DNA of 64,000 bases, taken from NCBI RefSeq assembly GCF_900453205.1, contig NZ_UGQU01000001.1, positions 1-64,000 on the forward strand, read 5' to 3'. Below, piece by piece: positions 9,831 to 19,039 of this stretch (the stretch's first letter is position 1; each line of letters starts with the position of its first letter). A program made the translations under genes and the position numbers. The notes under the pieces are model-generated. The model did not search any database and was not told where the DNA came from. It was given only the letters and a program-made list of their open reading frames with translations. Source of the DNA: Moraxella lacunata. Its GTDB lineage: Bacteria; Pseudomonadota; Gammaproteobacteria; Pseudomonadales; Moraxellaceae.

Positions 9831-9985
9831 GGGTTATTCCTTAAATTTTTAACCATTGTACACCTAAATGTAAAGAATATCATCTTTATGTGGAAAGTGT
9901 TTTTGTTAAAAATTGAAAAATCAGGGTGTTTTTAATATGGTTTGTGTTAGAATGTAAGTATTCATTTTGTAAAAAGGAGTAGTCC

Positions 9986-10408
9986 ATGACTTACGACAAC
10001 ACTAATATTTTTGCTAAAATTCTGCGTGGCGAAATCCCGTGCCATAAGGTTTATGAAGATGACAAAACCCTTGCCTTTATGGACGTCATGCCACAGGCAA
10101 CAGGTCATGTGCTGGTCATTCCAAAATGTGAAGCGGTGGAGCTGTCTGATTTGCCGTGCGAATATGCCTGTGCGGTGTTCAAAACCGCCCAAAAAGTCAT
10201 CACTGCCCAACGCACTGCCCTGGGCGTGGATGGCATTGTCCAAATGCAACTTAACCACGCAGGTGCAGGGCAAAGCGTGTTCCACTATCACATGCACCTA
10301 ATCCCAACCCACGTTCACGAGCTGGGCAAGCACGAGAGTGTCATGGCAGACCAAGACGAGCTGGCGGAGCTGGCAAGTAAAATCCGTGCGGTCATTGACA
10401 GTAAGTAG
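9986..10408 (+). CDS. HIT family nucleotide-binding protein
   Basis: Histidine-triad proteins hydrolyse nucleoside phosphoramidates and related nucleotides. The 140-residue product has the N-terminal IFAKILRGEIPCHKVYEDD typical of the Hint branch and a C-terminal triad HYHMHLIP after the NHAGAGQSVFH stretch. AGGAG lies before ATG 9986. The stop is followed directly by a TTG-started gene six bases later, suggesting an operon. Confidence 0.92.
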   Translation: MTYDNTNIFAKILRGEIPCHKVYEDDKTLAFMDVMPQATGHVLVIPKCEAVELSDLPCEYACAVFKTAQKVITAQRTALGVDGIVQMQLNHAGAGQSVFHYHMHLIPTHVHELGKHESVMADQDELAELASKIRAVIDSK

Positions 10409-10414
10409 GGCGTT

Positions 10415-10894
10415 TTGAACATTTTTTACCTTGACCCTGACCCGATACGCTGTGCCATTTTTCATGGTAATAAGCATGTGGTCAAGATGATATTGGAATA
10501 CGCCCAGTTACTGTGTACCGCTCATCATCTAGGTGATAGCGTCCTTTGCGATGATGAGCGGGCGGTGCTGTATAAATGCACGCACCAAAACCACCCATGT
10601 GCGGTGTGGGTGCGTGGCTCAAAGTCGCATTATGACTGGCTTTACCAGCTGTTTGTCGCCCTATGTGATGAATATACGCACCGCTATGGCAAGGTTCATC
10701 TGACCGACCAAAAGCTCCGCCACATTCTGATAAACTGCCCCATCTCTGCCGACACGCCATTTGCAGCACCGCCACAGGTCATGCCTGATGAGTATCAAGG
10801 CGATGATACCGTTAGTGCCTATCGTGCCTATTATCGCTGTGGCAAAGCGGATCTTTTGGCGTACACGGGTCGCCCAAGCCCTGACTGGCTATAG
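10415..10894 (+). CDS. Unknown protein of a phage-associated family
   Basis: The start is a TTG at 10415, six bases after the HIT stop, with GTAGGG as a possible ribosome-binding site. The 159-residue product begins NIFYLDPDPIRCAIFHGNKHVVKMILEYAQLL. That DP...CA...H-KHVVKMI-E-AQLL pattern I recall from uncharacterised phage and bacterial proteins, sometimes labelled pyrimidine-dimer-glycosylase-like. It has many His and Cys residues and ends RPSPDWL. Biochemical role unknown; the family resemblance is from memory and the glycosylase label is not supported by any motif I can see. Confidence 0.6.
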   Translation: MNIFYLDPDPIRCAIFHGNKHVVKMILEYAQLLCTAHHLGDSVLCDDERAVLYKCTHQNHPCAVWVRGSKSHYDWLYQLFVALCDEYTHRYGKVHLTDQKLRHILINCPISADTPFAAPPQVMPDEYQGDDTVSAYRAYYRCGKADLLAYTGRPSPDWL

Positions 10895-10908
10895 TTTTAA
10901 TTTAAGCA

Positions 10909-11520
10909 TTAAGGTAAAATCTCAATCATCGCATCTTCCACAACCGCCACAAACAGCTCGTCTATTTCGGGGTCAGTTACGGCGATACAACCATGCGTCC
11001 AGTCTTTGAGCAGATGATTTGCCCCGATGATGTCGCCAAGTCCGTTTTTTATGCCGTGAATCTTTATCGCCCCGCCTGCTAATTTGCCGTGAGCTTTGGC
11101 GTAGGCGATGTCGGCTTCATTGGGGTAAGAGATGCCCAAATTTTTGTGATAACCGCTATTGGCATTACGGTCGTTTATGGCATAGACCCCTTCGGGCGTT
11201 TTCATGTCGCCTTCAAATTCTTTGTGTCCTATCGGGTTTTTGCCAAGCGATATGGGGTAGGTTTTTAAGAAGTTGCCTTGATAAAACACGTCCATTTCAC
11301 GGTCGGCTTTTCGCACCACGATTTTGTCAATCTTGCTCCCTGTGGCTAAGGGCGGAGCGTTTAATAAATCTAATTGTCTTTTTGATAATTGAGAGTGTTC
11401 GGTCGCAGGGTTATCGGGCGATTTTTCATAAAAATTCACCGCAAACGCTGATAAAATCCCAATCGCCAATAACGCCACTAAGCTTAATTTGTTCATCATT
11501 TTCTTCATAAATAGAAACAT
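10909..11520 (-). CDS. Periplasmic L,D-transpeptidase (YkuD domain)
   Basis: YkuD enzymes cross-link or modify peptidoglycan with a catalytic Cys. After an N-terminal hydrophobic segment (about residues 12-29, signal peptide or anchor) the domain runs from about residue 60 to the end. It contains IKIHGI and, 20 residues later, DWTHGCIAVTD, the HG...HGC catalytic motif. Three ATG codons (11520, 11508, 11499) could start it. There is no LysM domain, so how it reaches the wall is unclear. It converges with the gene at 10415-10894. Confidence 0.88.
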   Translation of the reverse strand: MFLFMKKMMNKLSLVALLAIGILSAFAVNFYEKSPDNPATEHSQLSKRQLDLLNAPPLATGSKIDKIVVRKADREMDVFYQGNFLKTYPISLGKNPIGHKEFEGDMKTPEGVYAINDRNANSGYHKNLGISYPNEADIAYAKAHGKLAGGAIKIHGIKNGLGDIIGANHLLKDWTHGCIAVTDPEIDELFVAVVEDAMIEILP

Positions 11521-11569
11521 TGTACCGTAAGGATTTGATAAGTATTATGGAAAAAATGTGAAAAAATTT

Positions 11570-12179
11570 TTAAATATTACCATACATTTCTATAATATTA
11601 TCAGGTTTGGATTTTTCTTCTAGCCAAGCAATTACTTCTTGATAAAATTGCATGATTTGCTTGTCATTATCAGTTAATAATGAAATTTCATGAATAATAT
11701 TTAAAACTGCTTGATGATTAAATTCGTTAAAAAATGTATAATCAAAATCATCACAGTGTTTTGCAAGTATATCGCTAATCAACCAACAGTCAGGCATGGG
11801 AATAAATACACAATCATCATTGGTATCATAATGATAATTTTTATCTTTGGATTTAATATAGAACTCAAATCCTGGTTCTCGATAACGGCGTTTGTCTTCT
11901 CTGGTAGTGATGAGATGATGAATAAATTTATCATGGTCTTGTAGCTCTTGTATTTTCTTAATGGCTTTTTCTTTGTCTTGATGAAAAAATTCATAATATT
12001 TTTTTAGCAAGTGGTTTATTGCAATCCGTTTGCGTGATAATATCAGCGATATTATTTTGATGATAAACTTCTACCGCTTTTTCTATCTTGCCATCACTTT
12101 GTTCTAATAAATCTAAGGCTTGTTTTGTGGAACAAGGGATTTTTGCTTTTAGGGTTTGTATTTGGGTAAAATTTGTCAT
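11570..12179 (-). pseudogene. Unknown protein with UBA-like N-terminus, frameshifted
   Basis: Two adjacent minus-strand frames (12179-11991 and 12010-11570) look like one gene. The first encodes a UBA/TS-N-like three-helix segment (TKQALDLLEQSDGKIEKAVEVYHQ) and the second a soluble acidic domain. They meet at a T7 run (11999-12005; A7 on the coding strand). With six A the protein reads NKPLAKKYYEFFHQDKEKA without interruption, about 202 residues to the TAA/TGA region at 11570. The joined protein, a UBA-like helix bundle followed by Lys-rich repeats, is more sensible than either half. Function unknown. Confidence 0.5.
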
Positions 12180-12191
12180 AAATTTATCTCA

Positions 12192-12227
12192 AAAATAAAA
12201 CGTGCCAAAAATGACACGTTTTATTTT
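12192..12227. terminator. Terminator after fpr
   Basis: AAAATAAAACGTG and CACGTTTTATTTT form a near-perfect stem with U-rich tails on both strands. It lies just after the minus-strand fpr stop and before the minus-strand UBA-like gene. Confidence 0.75.
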
Positions 12228-12250
12228 AGCATATTATTTGGATTTTGGAA

Positions 12251-13024
12251 TTAACCCACAAACGCCCGCTCTACCACATAATCAGCAGGTACGCCCATGC
12301 GTGGCGAAACGGTCAAACCAAAACTGTCTAAAATGGCAGACATATCGGCATTCATCGCCATACTACCGCAAATCATCGCACGGTCATCGTCTTTGTTCAT
12401 GGGCGGTAAGCCAATGTCTTCAAAGAGTTTGCCTGATTTGATGATGTCGGTAACACGCCCTTGGTTTTTAAACTCATCACGGGTTACGGTGGGGTAGTAG
12501 ATGAGTTTTTCACGCACCCATTCGCCAAAAATCTCATCATTGGGCAGTTCATTTTCAAAAAAGTCTTTATACGCCAAATCTTCGGTATGACGCACGCCAT
12601 GCACCAGAATAATTTTTTCAAAGCGTTCGTACATCTCAGGCTCACGCACGAGCGATAAAAATGGAGCAAGTCCTGTGCCTGTGGCAAGTAGGTATAAATG
12701 CTTGGCAGGCAGCAGGTCATCGAGTACGAGCGTGCCAGTGGGCTTTTTGGAGACAAGCAGGGTATCGCCCACTTTGATGTGTTGCAGGCGTGAAGTCAAA
12801 GGGCCGTCTTGGACTTTGATAGAGAAAAATTCAAGCTCTTCTGCCCAAGCGGGACTGGCGATAGAGTAAGCACGGACAAGAGGTTTGCCGTCCACTTCAA
12901 TGCCAATCATGGCGAATTCGCCACTTCTAAAACGCAAGCTGTCGCTACGGGTGGTCTTAATGGTAAATAGGCGGTCTGTCCAGTGGTGGACGTAGGTGAC
13001 GGTTTCGTTGATGAATTTTGACAT
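12251..13024 (-). CDS. fpr: Ferredoxin/flavodoxin-NADP reductase
   Basis: Fpr moves electrons between NADPH and ferredoxin or flavodoxin through FAD. FAD binding is shown by RAYSIASP (about residues 51-58) and the NADP side by ATGTGLAPFLS and MICGSMAMN. The C-terminus ends in a short aromatic-poor tail (VVERAFVG), typical of the bacterial subclass. ATG 13024 (MSKFINETV) is preferred over the upstream TTG 13036. The gene is divergent from trmO. The 141-base gap contains TGATTATCA, an imperfect Fur-like sequence that I do not call. Confidence 0.93.
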   Translation of the reverse strand: MSKFINETVTYVHHWTDRLFTIKTTRSDSLRFRSGEFAMIGIEVDGKPLVRAYSIASPAWAEELEFFSIKVQDGPLTSRLQHIKVGDTLLVSKKPTGTLVLDDLLPAKHLYLLATGTGLAPFLSLVREPEMYERFEKIILVHGVRHTEDLAYKDFFENELPNDEIFGEWVREKLIYYPTVTRDEFKNQGRVTDIIKSGKLFEDIGLPPMNKDDDRAMICGSMAMNADMSAILDSFGLTVSPRMGVPADYVVERAFVG

Positions 13025-13165
13025 GGCATTATCCAATTATTAAGAATGATTATCAAATCTGATATAATAGCAAATTTTGTGTATAATAGCGATTTTTTAT
13101 GCCAAATTTTACTTAAAAATTGGCATATCCATTTGTCATTTTAGCATAAACCGCCCAAAAATACC

Positions 13166-13870
13166 ATGAACACACACGTTTTACCGATTATCGGCTATCA
13201 TTGCTCACCCCTATCCCAAAAGTTTGGCATTCCACGCCAGCCCAACCTTGTCGCCATTAAAAGCCATATCCGCTTTGTCACTCCTTATGGCACACCCGAC
13301 GCCTTTGTCGGCATTGAGCAGTATAGCCATTTGTGGGTATTGTGGCAATTTCATCATAACAAAGCACAAGCCAATTTTCGTCCGCAGGTGCGTCCGCCAC
13401 GTTTGGGTGGTAATGACAAAATCGGGGTATTTGCCACACGCAGTATGTACCGCCCGTCTGGGATGGGGTTGTCGGTGGTGGGGTTTGATAAGGTAGAAGT
13501 GGTTGATGGTCAAGTGATTTTACATATTATAGGGGCGGACATGGTGGACGGCACGCCGATACTAGACATCAAGCCGTATCTGCCCTATGTGGACGGTGTG
13601 AATGGGGCGATGGGATTTGACAAACCGACTGGGCGGAATGTTATCTTTAATGATAAGGCAAATGATGAATTTGAACAATTGATAAAGTTGGGCTTATTAA
13701 CAGCCGATGACAAAGCACTCATTGGCGAGCTGATTGCCCAAGACCCACGCCCTGCCTATCGCCAATCTGAAATCGGGGTGGCGTGTGCCATGCGGTATGG
13801 GGCGGTGGACGTGGATTTTGTCATGAATGAGCAGGGGGTTATGGCGGTGTGTGGGGTGCGGGTGGTTTAG
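13166..13870 (+). CDS. trmO: tRNA m6t6A37 methyltransferase TrmO
   Basis: TrmO uses S-adenosylmethionine to methylate t6A37 in tRNA-Thr(GGU). The N-terminal beta-barrel domain shows the family patterns PRQPNLV, IEQYSHLWVLWQFH, RPPRLGG and GVFATRSMYRPSGMG, then DGTPILDIKPYLPY. At 234 residues it is full length, with a C-terminal YRQSEIGV region. It modifies the product of the TsaE-dependent t6A pathway, whose tsaE gene also lies in this window. Confidence 0.92.
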   Translation: MNTHVLPIIGYHCSPLSQKFGIPRQPNLVAIKSHIRFVTPYGTPDAFVGIEQYSHLWVLWQFHHNKAQANFRPQVRPPRLGGNDKIGVFATRSMYRPSGMGLSVVGFDKVEVVDGQVILHIIGADMVDGTPILDIKPYLPYVDGVNGAMGFDKPTGRNVIFNDKANDEFEQLIKLGLLTADDKALIGELIAQDPRPAYRQSEIGVACAMRYGAVDVDFVMNEQGVMAVCGVRVV

Positions 13871-13929
13871 GACTTGAAAAATAAATGAGATTTATTTAAA
13901 ATAAGCTTTTTTTAACTAAGGATAAACCC

Positions 13930-14481
13930 ATGAAAGCCGTGAAAAAATCACTCACCGCCATGCTACTTGGCATGTCCCTAGCCTTTGCCATGAATGCCAC
14001 CGCCCAAGTGCCGTCCGATGAATCTTTGATAGAGTTTATGCAATTATCGGAGATGGATAAAGCTTTTGACCTTGGTATGCAAGGCAGTTTGGATGCACAG
14101 CGACAGCTTTTTGAAGCTCAGATCGCCCAAAAAGAAGGTGTAACCCCAGAGCAAGCCAAGCAAGTAGGTATGGTATTTGAAAAACATGTGAATCAAGTGA
14201 TAGGTCAAGTAATAACACCGCAACGTCGCCAACAAATCAACCAAATCTTTATTGATGTCGCCAAAAAATACTATACCCAAGAAGAGATTGATGCTTATAA
14301 TGAATTTCTAAGCACGCCTATTGGCAAAAGCGTTGTTCAAAAAACCAACATAATGACACCTGAATATATGGACGAGCTACAAAAGTTGGTTGTGCAAATA
14401 CTGATTGACAACCCCAATCTCAATAATGAAAAAATGCAACAAGATATTGAAAAAGAGATAGAGCGGATTTTTGCAGAATGA
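13930..14481 (+). CDS. Secreted DUF2059 family protein
   Basis: The product starts with a signal peptide (about residues 1-25, ending NATAQ) and is followed by an all-helical domain resembling DUF2059, with YYTQEEIDAYNEFLSTPIGKSVVQK near the C-terminus. That stretch is the diagnostic part (F-xx-P-G-KS). It is probably periplasmic, with no known biochemical role. A terminator follows directly, so it is likely monocistronic. Confidence 0.75.
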   Translation: MKAVKKSLTAMLLGMSLAFAMNATAQVPSDESLIEFMQLSEMDKAFDLGMQGSLDAQRQLFEAQIAQKEGVTPEQAKQVGMVFEKHVNQVIGQVITPQRRQQINQIFIDVAKKYYTQEEIDAYNEFLSTPIGKSVVQKTNIMTPEYMDELQKLVVQILIDNPNLNNEKMQQDIEKEIERIFAE

Positions 14482-14486
14482 CTGAT

Positions 14487-14514
14487 AAACACCGTTGTGA
14501 TGACGGTGTTTTTT
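14487..14514 (+). terminator. Terminator after the DUF2059 gene
   Basis: ACACCGT pairs with ACGGTGT around a short loop and runs into T6. It sits between the converging DUF2059 and ruvA genes. Confidence 0.8.
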
Positions 14515-14523
14515 GTGGATAAC

Positions 14524-15150
14524 TTAAAACCCCGACAAAATCTTTAAACTTGCCTTTAATAGGTTTGATGTGGTCAGCTCATCATCGGACAGCGATTGTT
14601 TGGCGGTCTTAATGGCGGATTGGGCTTCCTTTTCTTTATAGCCTAGGCTCACCAACGCACTTTCGGTTTCATATATGACATGCATGGGGTTGGCGGTGTG
14701 TATTGGCTCATCTTGGGTAGTGCTTGGGGTAAATAAGTCGTTCGATGTGCTGTCCAATTTGCCTTTTAATTCAATGATGAGCCGTTGGGCGGTTTTTTTT
14801 CCAATGCCTGCCACACGGGTTAGGGCAGACTCATCGCCATATTCTACCGCTTGATGTAGTTCGCTAGGCGGTAAGGTTGAGAGTATGGCAAGTGCCATTT
14901 TTGCCCCCACACCATTGATTTTTATGAGCTTTTTAAAAATTTCTCGCTCGGATTTGTCGGTAAAGCCAAACAGCAGATGAGCGTCTTCACGCACGACCAG
15001 TTGCGTATAAAGTGTAACATTCATGCCAACGGACAGCGTACAAAATCCGCCAATGGTCATCTCTATCTCATAGCCGACCCCGCCTGATGTCATGACACAA
15101 GCGACGGGAGCGGATAGATGGGCAACTTGCCCTGCAATCATACCAATCAT
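14524..15150 (-). CDS. ruvA: Holliday junction helicase subunit RuvA
   Basis: RuvA binds four-way junctions as tetramers and loads the RuvB motor for branch migration. The 208-residue product starts MIGMIAGQVAHL at ATG 15150, with AAGGAAAA upstream. It carries the OB fold, then two helix-hairpin-helix motifs (INGVGAKMALAILS and VAGIGKKTAQRLIIELKGKL), and a C-terminal RuvB-binding three-helix domain (SLGYKEKEAQSAI). ruvB is not next to it in this window. Confidence 0.96.
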   Translation of the reverse strand: MIGMIAGQVAHLSAPVACVMTSGGVGYEIEMTIGGFCTLSVGMNVTLYTQLVVREDAHLLFGFTDKSEREIFKKLIKINGVGAKMALAILSTLPPSELHQAVEYGDESALTRVAGIGKKTAQRLIIELKGKLDSTSNDLFTPSTTQDEPIHTANPMHVIYETESALVSLGYKEKEAQSAIKTAKQSLSDDELTTSNLLKASLKILSGF

Positions 15151-15170
15151 TGTTTTTCCTTTAAAATACA

Positions 15171-15198
15171 AATAAGGGCGAATCTCTGTCGCCCTTAT
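15171..15198 (-). terminator. Terminator between fba and ruvA
   Basis: ATAAGGGCG and CGCCCTTAT form a perfect 9-bp stem with an eight-base loop, 18 bases after the fba stop on the minus strand. Confidence 0.7.
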
Positions 15199-15215
15199 GT
15201 ACGATTTACACCGAT

Positions 15216-16253
15216 TTATTTATAGTATTCTACCATTTTCTCTAATGAAATTGGGCGGATTTTGCTGGCATGACCTGCCGAACCAAAGGCTTCATAGCGT
15301 TGTACGCAGATGTCTTTCATGGCGTTCATGCTGGCTTGCAAATATTTGCGTGGGTCAAATTCAGCAGGGTGGTCGTTCATAAATTTACGAATCGCCCCTG
15401 TGCTGGCTAGGCGTAAGTCGGTGTCAATGTTGATTTTGCGAACGCCGTGCTTGATGGCTTCAACAAGCTGTTCAACGGGTACGCCATAAGTCTCGTCGAT
15501 GTTACCGCCATTTTCGTTGATGATTTTTAGCCATTCTTGGGGAACGCTTGATGAACCGTGCATGACAAGGTGAGTATTTGGCAGGGCTTCGTGGATTTCT
15601 TTGATACGGTCAATCGCCAAAATGTCGCCAGTAGGCGGACGGGTGAATTTGTACGCCCCATGAGACGTACCCACCGCAATGGCAAGAGCATCCACGTTGG
15701 TATCTGCCACGAATTGACGAGCTTCTTCAACTGATGTCAAAAGCTGGCTGTGGTCAAGTACGCCTTCTGCCCCCACACCGTCTTCTTCGCCTGCCATGCC
15801 GGTCTCTAAGCTACCCAAACAGCCGATTTCGCCTTCGACCGACACACCGCAGGCGTGAGCCATTTTGACCACTTCACGGGTTACACGCACGTTGTAGTCA
15901 TAATCGGCAGGGGTTTTGCCGTCTTCTTTTAATGAACCGTCCATCATGACCGAGCTAAATCCAAGCTGAATGGAGCGTTGGCAGACGGCAGGGCTTGTGC
16001 CGTGGTCTTGGTGCATGACAACAGGAATGTGCGGCCACTCTTCAATGGCAGACAAAATAAGGTGGCGTAAAAAGGGAGCCCCTGCGTATTTTCTGGCTCC
16101 TGCACTGGCTTGCACGATGACAGGCGAGTCGGTCTCGTCCGCTGCCATCATGATGGCACGCATTTGTTCTAGGTTGTTTACATTAAAGGCGGGCAGGCCG
16201 TAAGCGTGTTCACCTGCGTGGTCAAGAAGTTGGCGTAAGGATACAAGTGCCAT
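15216..16253 (-). CDS. fba: Class II fructose-bisphosphate aldolase
   Basis: This zinc enzyme interconverts fructose 1,6-bisphosphate and two triose phosphates in glycolysis and gluconeogenesis. Zinc ligands and the catalytic Asp are visible in VVMHQDHG, with [31 protein letters not shown] and KINIDTDLR. Its 345 residues match the Calvin-type subgroup. The gene is preceded by a long AT-rich gap (16254-16534) shared with the divergent solute-binding gene. I could not pick a unique promoter for it there. Confidence 0.96.
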   Translation of the reverse strand: MALVSLRQLLDHAGEHAYGLPAFNVNNLEQMRAIMMAADETDSPVIVQASAGARKYAGAPFLRHLILSAIEEWPHIPVVMHQDHGTSPAVCQRSIQLGFSSVMMDGSLKEDGKTPADYDYNVRVTREVVKMAHACGVSVEGEIGCLGSLETGMAGEEDGVGAEGVLDHSQLLTSVEEARQFVADTNVDALAIAVGTSHGAYKFTRPPTGDILAIDRIKEIHEALPNTHLVMHGSSSVPQEWLKIINENGGNIDETYGVPVEQLVEAIKHGVRKINIDTDLRLASTGAIRKFMNDHPAEFDPRKYLQASMNAMKDICVQRYEAFGSAGHASKIRPISLEKMVEYYK

Positions 16254-16534
16254 GATAGCTCCAAAATGATTAAATTTGTCAAATTATATCAAAAAAAAAC
16301 GTGAAAATCATGGTGTTTTGTATCAAATCACACAGTTATTGTTAATTTTCTAGACATCAAAGACGAATCAAATAAAAAAAGTTATCAATAATCATTATTT
16401 TTGAAACAAACAATTTGCAACAAAATGTAATAAACTTATGAAACTACTGTATTAAGATTAAATAACGTGTTATCATCATAAAAAATTAACAATTTGTTAG
16501 GTTAAATCAATCCCTTAATTGGGAGAAGAAAACT

Positions 16535-17423
16535 ATGAAAAATTTCAATACTAAGGCAAAGTATGCCATTTTACCATTGATGTTGTCAGCGTTAATGGCA
16601 TGTAGTGATAAAGCCCCTGAAACTGCCAGCGAGCCTAAGAGCGAGCCGGCACCTACCGCAACAGCACCAGCCACAGGCGAGCAAGTCAGTACCAGTGCCA
16701 CCGTACCCAACGCCCAAAGCTATGTGGTCGGTATCGATGCCAACTATCCCCCTTATGATTTTAAGGATGAAAATGGTAACGCCCAAGGTTTTGATGTGGA
16801 TATCATCAAAGCCATCGCTGAAAATCAAGGCTTTGGTGTGGACGTCGTTCCTCAGGATTGGGAAGTGCTTGTCAAAGGCTTGGATAATGCCCAAAGCCAC
16901 ATTGCGATGTCAGGTTTTTCAAGAAACGATGAGCGAGAAGCAAAATATTTACTTTCTAATACCTATGCATGGGGACGAGATGCACTTGCTGTTTCTGCGG
17001 AAAACAACAGTATCAAAAACTTAAAAGATTTAAATGGCAAGAAAGTTGCAACGTTGGCTGACAGCCCCTATATTCCGTAATTAGAAGAAGTGATTGGTCA
17101 AGGCAATCCTGGTATTATTGGAAAACCATCCGCGTTCTTAGCTTTTAAAGAATTGGCGACAGGCAATGCTGAGGCGGTATTGGCAGATGAAGGTGTGCTA
17201 CGTTACTATGCCAAGCAGTTCCCTGAGGTTAACTTTAAAATCGTCGGTGAAGGCGAGGCTTTTGAGTACTACGACATGGTTATCATCACACCAAAGTCTG
17301 AAAATGATTTGATGGAAAAAAATCAATACAGGGCTTGCCAACATTGTCGCTGATGGTACTTATGCAAAAATTTATGAAAAATGGTTTGGTGTGGCACCAG
17401 AGCAATTACCTGCGACAAAATAG
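16535..17423 (+). pseudogene. Amino-acid ABC transporter solute-binding lipoprotein, doubly broken
   Basis: The product begins with a lipoprotein signal (LMLSALMACSDK, lipobox Cys about residue 23), a Pro/Ala/Ser-rich linker and then a family-3 solute-binding fold (VGIDANYPPYDFKDENGN, GFDVDIIKAIAE). An in-frame TAA at about 17079 follows SPYIP, and the same frame continues with LEEVIGQGNPGIIG. A second lesion is an A7 run at 17316-17322. With A6, DLMEKINTGLANIVADGTY continues to YEKWFGVAPEQLPATK and TAG 17423. Two independent defects make this a better pseudogene case than the single-frameshift genes here. No permease or ATPase gene lies beside it. Confidence 0.82.
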
Positions 17424-17650
17424 GTTAAATGCTTAAAAAGACTTGGTGTTGCCAAGTCTTTTTTGTTGCTAAGATTTATAAAGTATCCAGATGGGTATTG
17501 ATAGGAAAATACCCAAATCCCAATCCGCATTCCAACGCCCATTAACGAACCAGACACACTCAATGGGATAACTAAAGTCAAAAGCCATTGTAAATTTTTA
17601 AAGATAAAGGCTAGGAATTTGTCTTTAAAATTAGGGCGTTGAATCGCCAT
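17372..17650 (-). CDS. Small membrane protein, C-terminus uncertain
   Basis: ATG 17650 has a good ribosome-binding site (AAAGGAAAAC). The product begins MAIQRPNFKDKFLAFIF, followed by a hydrophobic helix (about residues 20-50). The annotated frame continues through the terminator and antisense to the binding-protein gene, which is unusual. One base fewer in the T4 near 17512 would end the protein at about 17475, just before the terminator. I trust the N-terminal half only. It lies 23 bases after the propeller-like gene, probably in the same operon. Function unknown. Confidence 0.4.
   Translation of the reverse strand: MAIQRPNFKDKFLAFIFKNLQWLLTLVIPLSVSGSLMGVGMRIGIWVFSYQYPSGYFINLSNKKDLATPSLFKHLTYFVAGNCSGATPNHFS
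17435..17464 (+). terminator. Terminator after the binding-protein gene
   Basis: AAAAAGACTTGG pairs with CCAAGTCTTTTT across a five-base loop, a strong rho-independent terminator. Confidence 0.85.
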
Positions 17651-17673
17651 AAGTTTTCCTTTGTTTTACAAAT

Positions 17674-18840
17674 TTACACCCACATCAGTTTGGCAACTTT
17701 GGGAGCATGAGCAATCAACTCTTCTTGACCGTTAGTGATTTTGACGATTGATTTTCCGTTGGAGATGATAATATCATCATCTGCAAGACAATACGCCATA
17801 ACACCTTTTTTGATGATTTGTGTCTCACCTGTAGGTAGGTATTTTATCAGCTCCCAACTTTTGGGAATAAAGCCTGCAAACTTCTCACCGTCTGCTTGAT
17901 TTTTTAGCAAATTTTTATCCGCTTTGACAAGATTGCCCTCAATAAACAGCTCTTCTTCGCTCTTGGGTTTGGTGCGAGCAGGGTTAGCACCTGAGGTTTT
18001 TAAAGATTCGCCTGAATAGCGTTTGGTAAAAAAGTCCAGCCAGCCTACGATGGCTTTTAGGATTTTAAAAGGTGCTGTGAGCAGGTCTTTGGCAGTACCC
18101 ACAGGGTCGGTGCTATCACGCTCACGATAAGGGCGTCTGATGACATAAAGGTTGCCTTGGGTGTCCATAATGGGGGCAAAATAGTCAAATTTATCGTCTG
18201 CCAGTACCGTCTCAAGCTCACCCGTGGCAAGGTCTAAGCGATTGACTTGACGAGGGCTAAACACAATGTTATCTTGGGTGTACGCAAGTCCACAAGAATC
18301 ATAATAAATTACAGTGCTGTTATTGGGGTCTACGCTTGGGTTTTTGTCTTGGCATTCGCCTTCGGTAACAAACTGCGTGCGAGCACTGTCAAGCGATAAT
18401 ACGCACAAATGTCGCTCGCCATAAGGACTGGCGTAAGGGGTGTCGCTTGCCGAGACGATAACTCGTTTATTTTTTGAATCATAGCACAAATCAAATACCT
18501 GAAAATCGCTCTTGCGTAAAATCAGCCCTTCGCTTACCGTGTCGCTACTGATTGGTTTGGACTGAATCGCTGTACCTTCTTGCAATCTGGCACTATACAC
18601 ATAGGTGGTGTCGTCCATAAAAGCAATGGCGGTGGGGTAAATTGCGTCAAAATCATCCTGCTCTGTCTGTGCTGTACCCATAAACATTGCCCCAGCACCT
18701 TCGGTTTTCCACGCTCTTCTGTCTTTGATTTGTTTGATATTTTTGGTGTATTGATTGATGGCTTGACAAGAAATGGTGGACTCTTTGCCGTTGTCAAGTT
18801 TAAGTAGATTTTTGGTGCTGATATAATATAAAGTCGCCAT
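17674..18840 (-). CDS. Propeller-like unknown protein
   Basis: The 388-residue product lacks a signal peptide. It contains repeated strands such as DDTTYVYSARL, KNKRVIVSASD, GERHLCVLSLDS, VNRLDLATGELETVL, DTQGNLYVIRRPYRER and DDDIIISNGKSIVKI. The spacing suggests a beta-propeller with four or more blades. A Lys/Glu-rich linker (about residues 255-300) interrupts the repeats. No catalytic motif seen. It is followed closely by a small membrane protein. The propeller assignment is inference from repeat pattern only. Confidence 0.55.
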   Translation of the reverse strand: MATLYYISTKNLLKLDNGKESTISCQAINQYTKNIKQIKDRRAWKTEGAGAMFMGTAQTEQDDFDAIYPTAIAFMDDTTYVYSARLQEGTAIQSKPISSDTVSEGLILRKSDFQVFDLCYDSKNKRVIVSASDTPYASPYGERHLCVLSLDSARTQFVTEGECQDKNPSVDPNNSTVIYYDSCGLAYTQDNIVFSPRQVNRLDLATGELETVLADDKFDYFAPIMDTQGNLYVIRRPYRERDSTDPVGTAKDLLTAPFKILKAIVGWLDFFTKRYSGESLKTSGANPARTKPKSEEELFIEGNLVKADKNLLKNQADGEKFAGFIPKSWELIKYLPTGETQIIKKGVMAYCLADDDIIISNGKSIVKITNGQEELIAHAPKVAKLMWV

Positions 18841-18994
18841 AATAATGCCTACTGTATAAAAAGGTTTATTATACCAACTCTTGGATTTTTTGGAAATTTT
18901 TTATGATAAATGCGTGATTTTGAGTGGGATATGTCAAAATGATAGGTATGGATAAGTAAATTATGTTTGGAATTATACACAAAAGCACATAAAA

Positions 18995-19022
18995 AACCGC
19001 CTTTATCTGTATAAAAGCGGTT
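18995..19022 (-). terminator. Terminator after fdx
   Basis: AACCGC/GCGGTT with inner TTTAT/ATAAA pairing forms a hairpin 18 bases downstream of the minus-strand fdx stop, closing the isc operon. Between it and 18840 I see only AT-rich DNA. Confidence 0.65.
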
Positions 19023-19039
19023 GTTATTTGTAAGCTCAA

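Noticed and set aside
10482-10775. Antisense frame opposite the phage-type unknown gene
   Set aside because: Shadow frame with no start context or motif.
13025-13165. Fur site between fpr and trmO
   Set aside because: Only a partial match (TGATTATCA) without a good inverted partner; too weak to report as a feature.
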